Assembly (NCBI GenBank): GCA_035559795.1
Contig: DATMAR010000006.1
Span: 1 to 44,345, forward strand
Length of the DNA stretch: 44,345 nucleotides
DNA from: Fimbriimonadales bacterium
GTDB lineage: Bacteria; Armatimonadota; Fimbriimonadia; Fimbriimonadales; ATM1
Direction: 5' to 3'
Shown: positions 44,092 through 44,345 of the stretch, piece after piece
How positions within the stretch are numbered: the stretch's first letter is position 1
Layout of the letters: every line of letters begins with the position of its first letter
Translations under genes and position numbers: made by a program
Notes under the pieces: model-generated
What the model was told of the DNA's origin: nothing
The model's input: the letters and a program-made list of their open reading frames with translations, nothing else
Database searches by the model: none

Positions 44092-44345
44092 GTGAAAGAG
44101 GTCATAGTTATCTTGCTGCATGCGGCTATAAACATTGTTTTTTTCGCAGTTGGTTTATATGCTTTATGTGCACATACTCAACTAATACGTTCCGCTGGTT
44201 TCAAGAAATGGTTTTTAGTCTTCGTAGTTTGTAGTTTATTTTTATTTGTTTTGAGTTCGTTATTCTGGTGGGGAATGCCTTATGCGCCTTTGGGAGTTCC
44301 ACTAGGTGGTGCACTAATTATAAGCACTACATTGATGAGTACATT
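44092..44345 (+). CDS. Partial multi-pass membrane protein, cut by window edge
   Basis: A GTG at 44092, five bases after the preceding stop, opens a frame that stays open to the last base (84 codons). The sequence is strongly hydrophobic, with helices at about 3-26 (VIVILLHAAINIVFFAVGLY), 41-58 (FLVFVVCSLFLFVLSSLFWW) and 65-80. The ending is not seen. No recognised family. The GTG start is chosen for lack of a nearby ATG and fits gene spacing, but is uncertain. Confidence 0.5.
   Translation, partial: MKEVIVILLHAAINIVFFAVGLYALCAHTQLIRSAGFKKWFLVFVVCSLFLFVLSSLFWWGMPYAPLGVPLGGALIISTTLMST

Overview
This is a bacterial chromosome segment with four parts that differ in base composition. I infer a Gram-negative-type lineage, possibly Armatimonadota. 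The grounds are two PEP-CTERM cell-surface proteins, an MlaE-type lipid-transport permease, a fused E1 alpha-beta 2-oxoacid dehydrogenase, and a cluster of poorly known membrane proteins next to recO. The phylum is a guess. No rRNA or other strong taxonomic marker is present.

Region 1 (1-6360, GC-rich, plus strand) is a type I restriction-modification operon: the end of hsdM, then hsdS, a GIY-YIG/DUF4357 protein and hsdR. Between the GIY-YIG gene and hsdR lie a divergent, truncated copy of the hsdR 5' end and a REP-associated tyrosine transposase (RAYT). The RAYT coding sequence itself contains REP-like palindromes and 21-bp tandem repeats. Region 2 (6361-17295, plus strand, moderate GC) is a partial complex I operon, nuoG-H-J-K-L-M-N. 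It lacks nuoI and nuoA-F, and a uroporphyrinogen-decarboxylase-like gene sits between nuoM and nuoN. The nuoG leader has a hairpin exactly between a strong Shine-Dalgarno and the start codon.

Region 3 (17296-32100) is mixed. On the minus strand it has an orphan polymorphic-toxin immunity module (an Imm26/RraB-like protein, an RHS remnant and DUF4304), then mlaE and comEA. Next come tRNA-Tyr and tRNA-Thr, followed by the fused E1 and, beyond two tandem PEP-CTERM genes, the lipoyl E2. A 133-bp foldback repeat follows. Then come a JAMM protease beside a MoeB/rhodanese protein, a DUF4139 protein, and a secreted protein of seven 58-residue repeats that reads as a seven-bladed beta-propeller.

Region 4 (32104-41803, minus strand) is a tightly packed run: a DinB-like polymerase, glmU, prs, six uncharacterised genes (mostly membrane proteins, including a lipoprotein with a DUF6754-like domain) and recO. 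The six-gene block, with overlapping or abutting ends, is the best candidate for an undescribed membrane complex. The last 2.3 kb (42003-44345, AT-richer, plus strand) holds the 3' end of an RHS gene with a variable tip. Several small membrane or lipoprotein genes follow, likely immunity or accessory genes, and the last is cut by the window edge.

Outside the hsd region many Gly-Gly and Pro-Pro pairs are written as GGG GGN or CCC CCN. This leaves 7-8-nt G or C runs inside essential genes on both strands.
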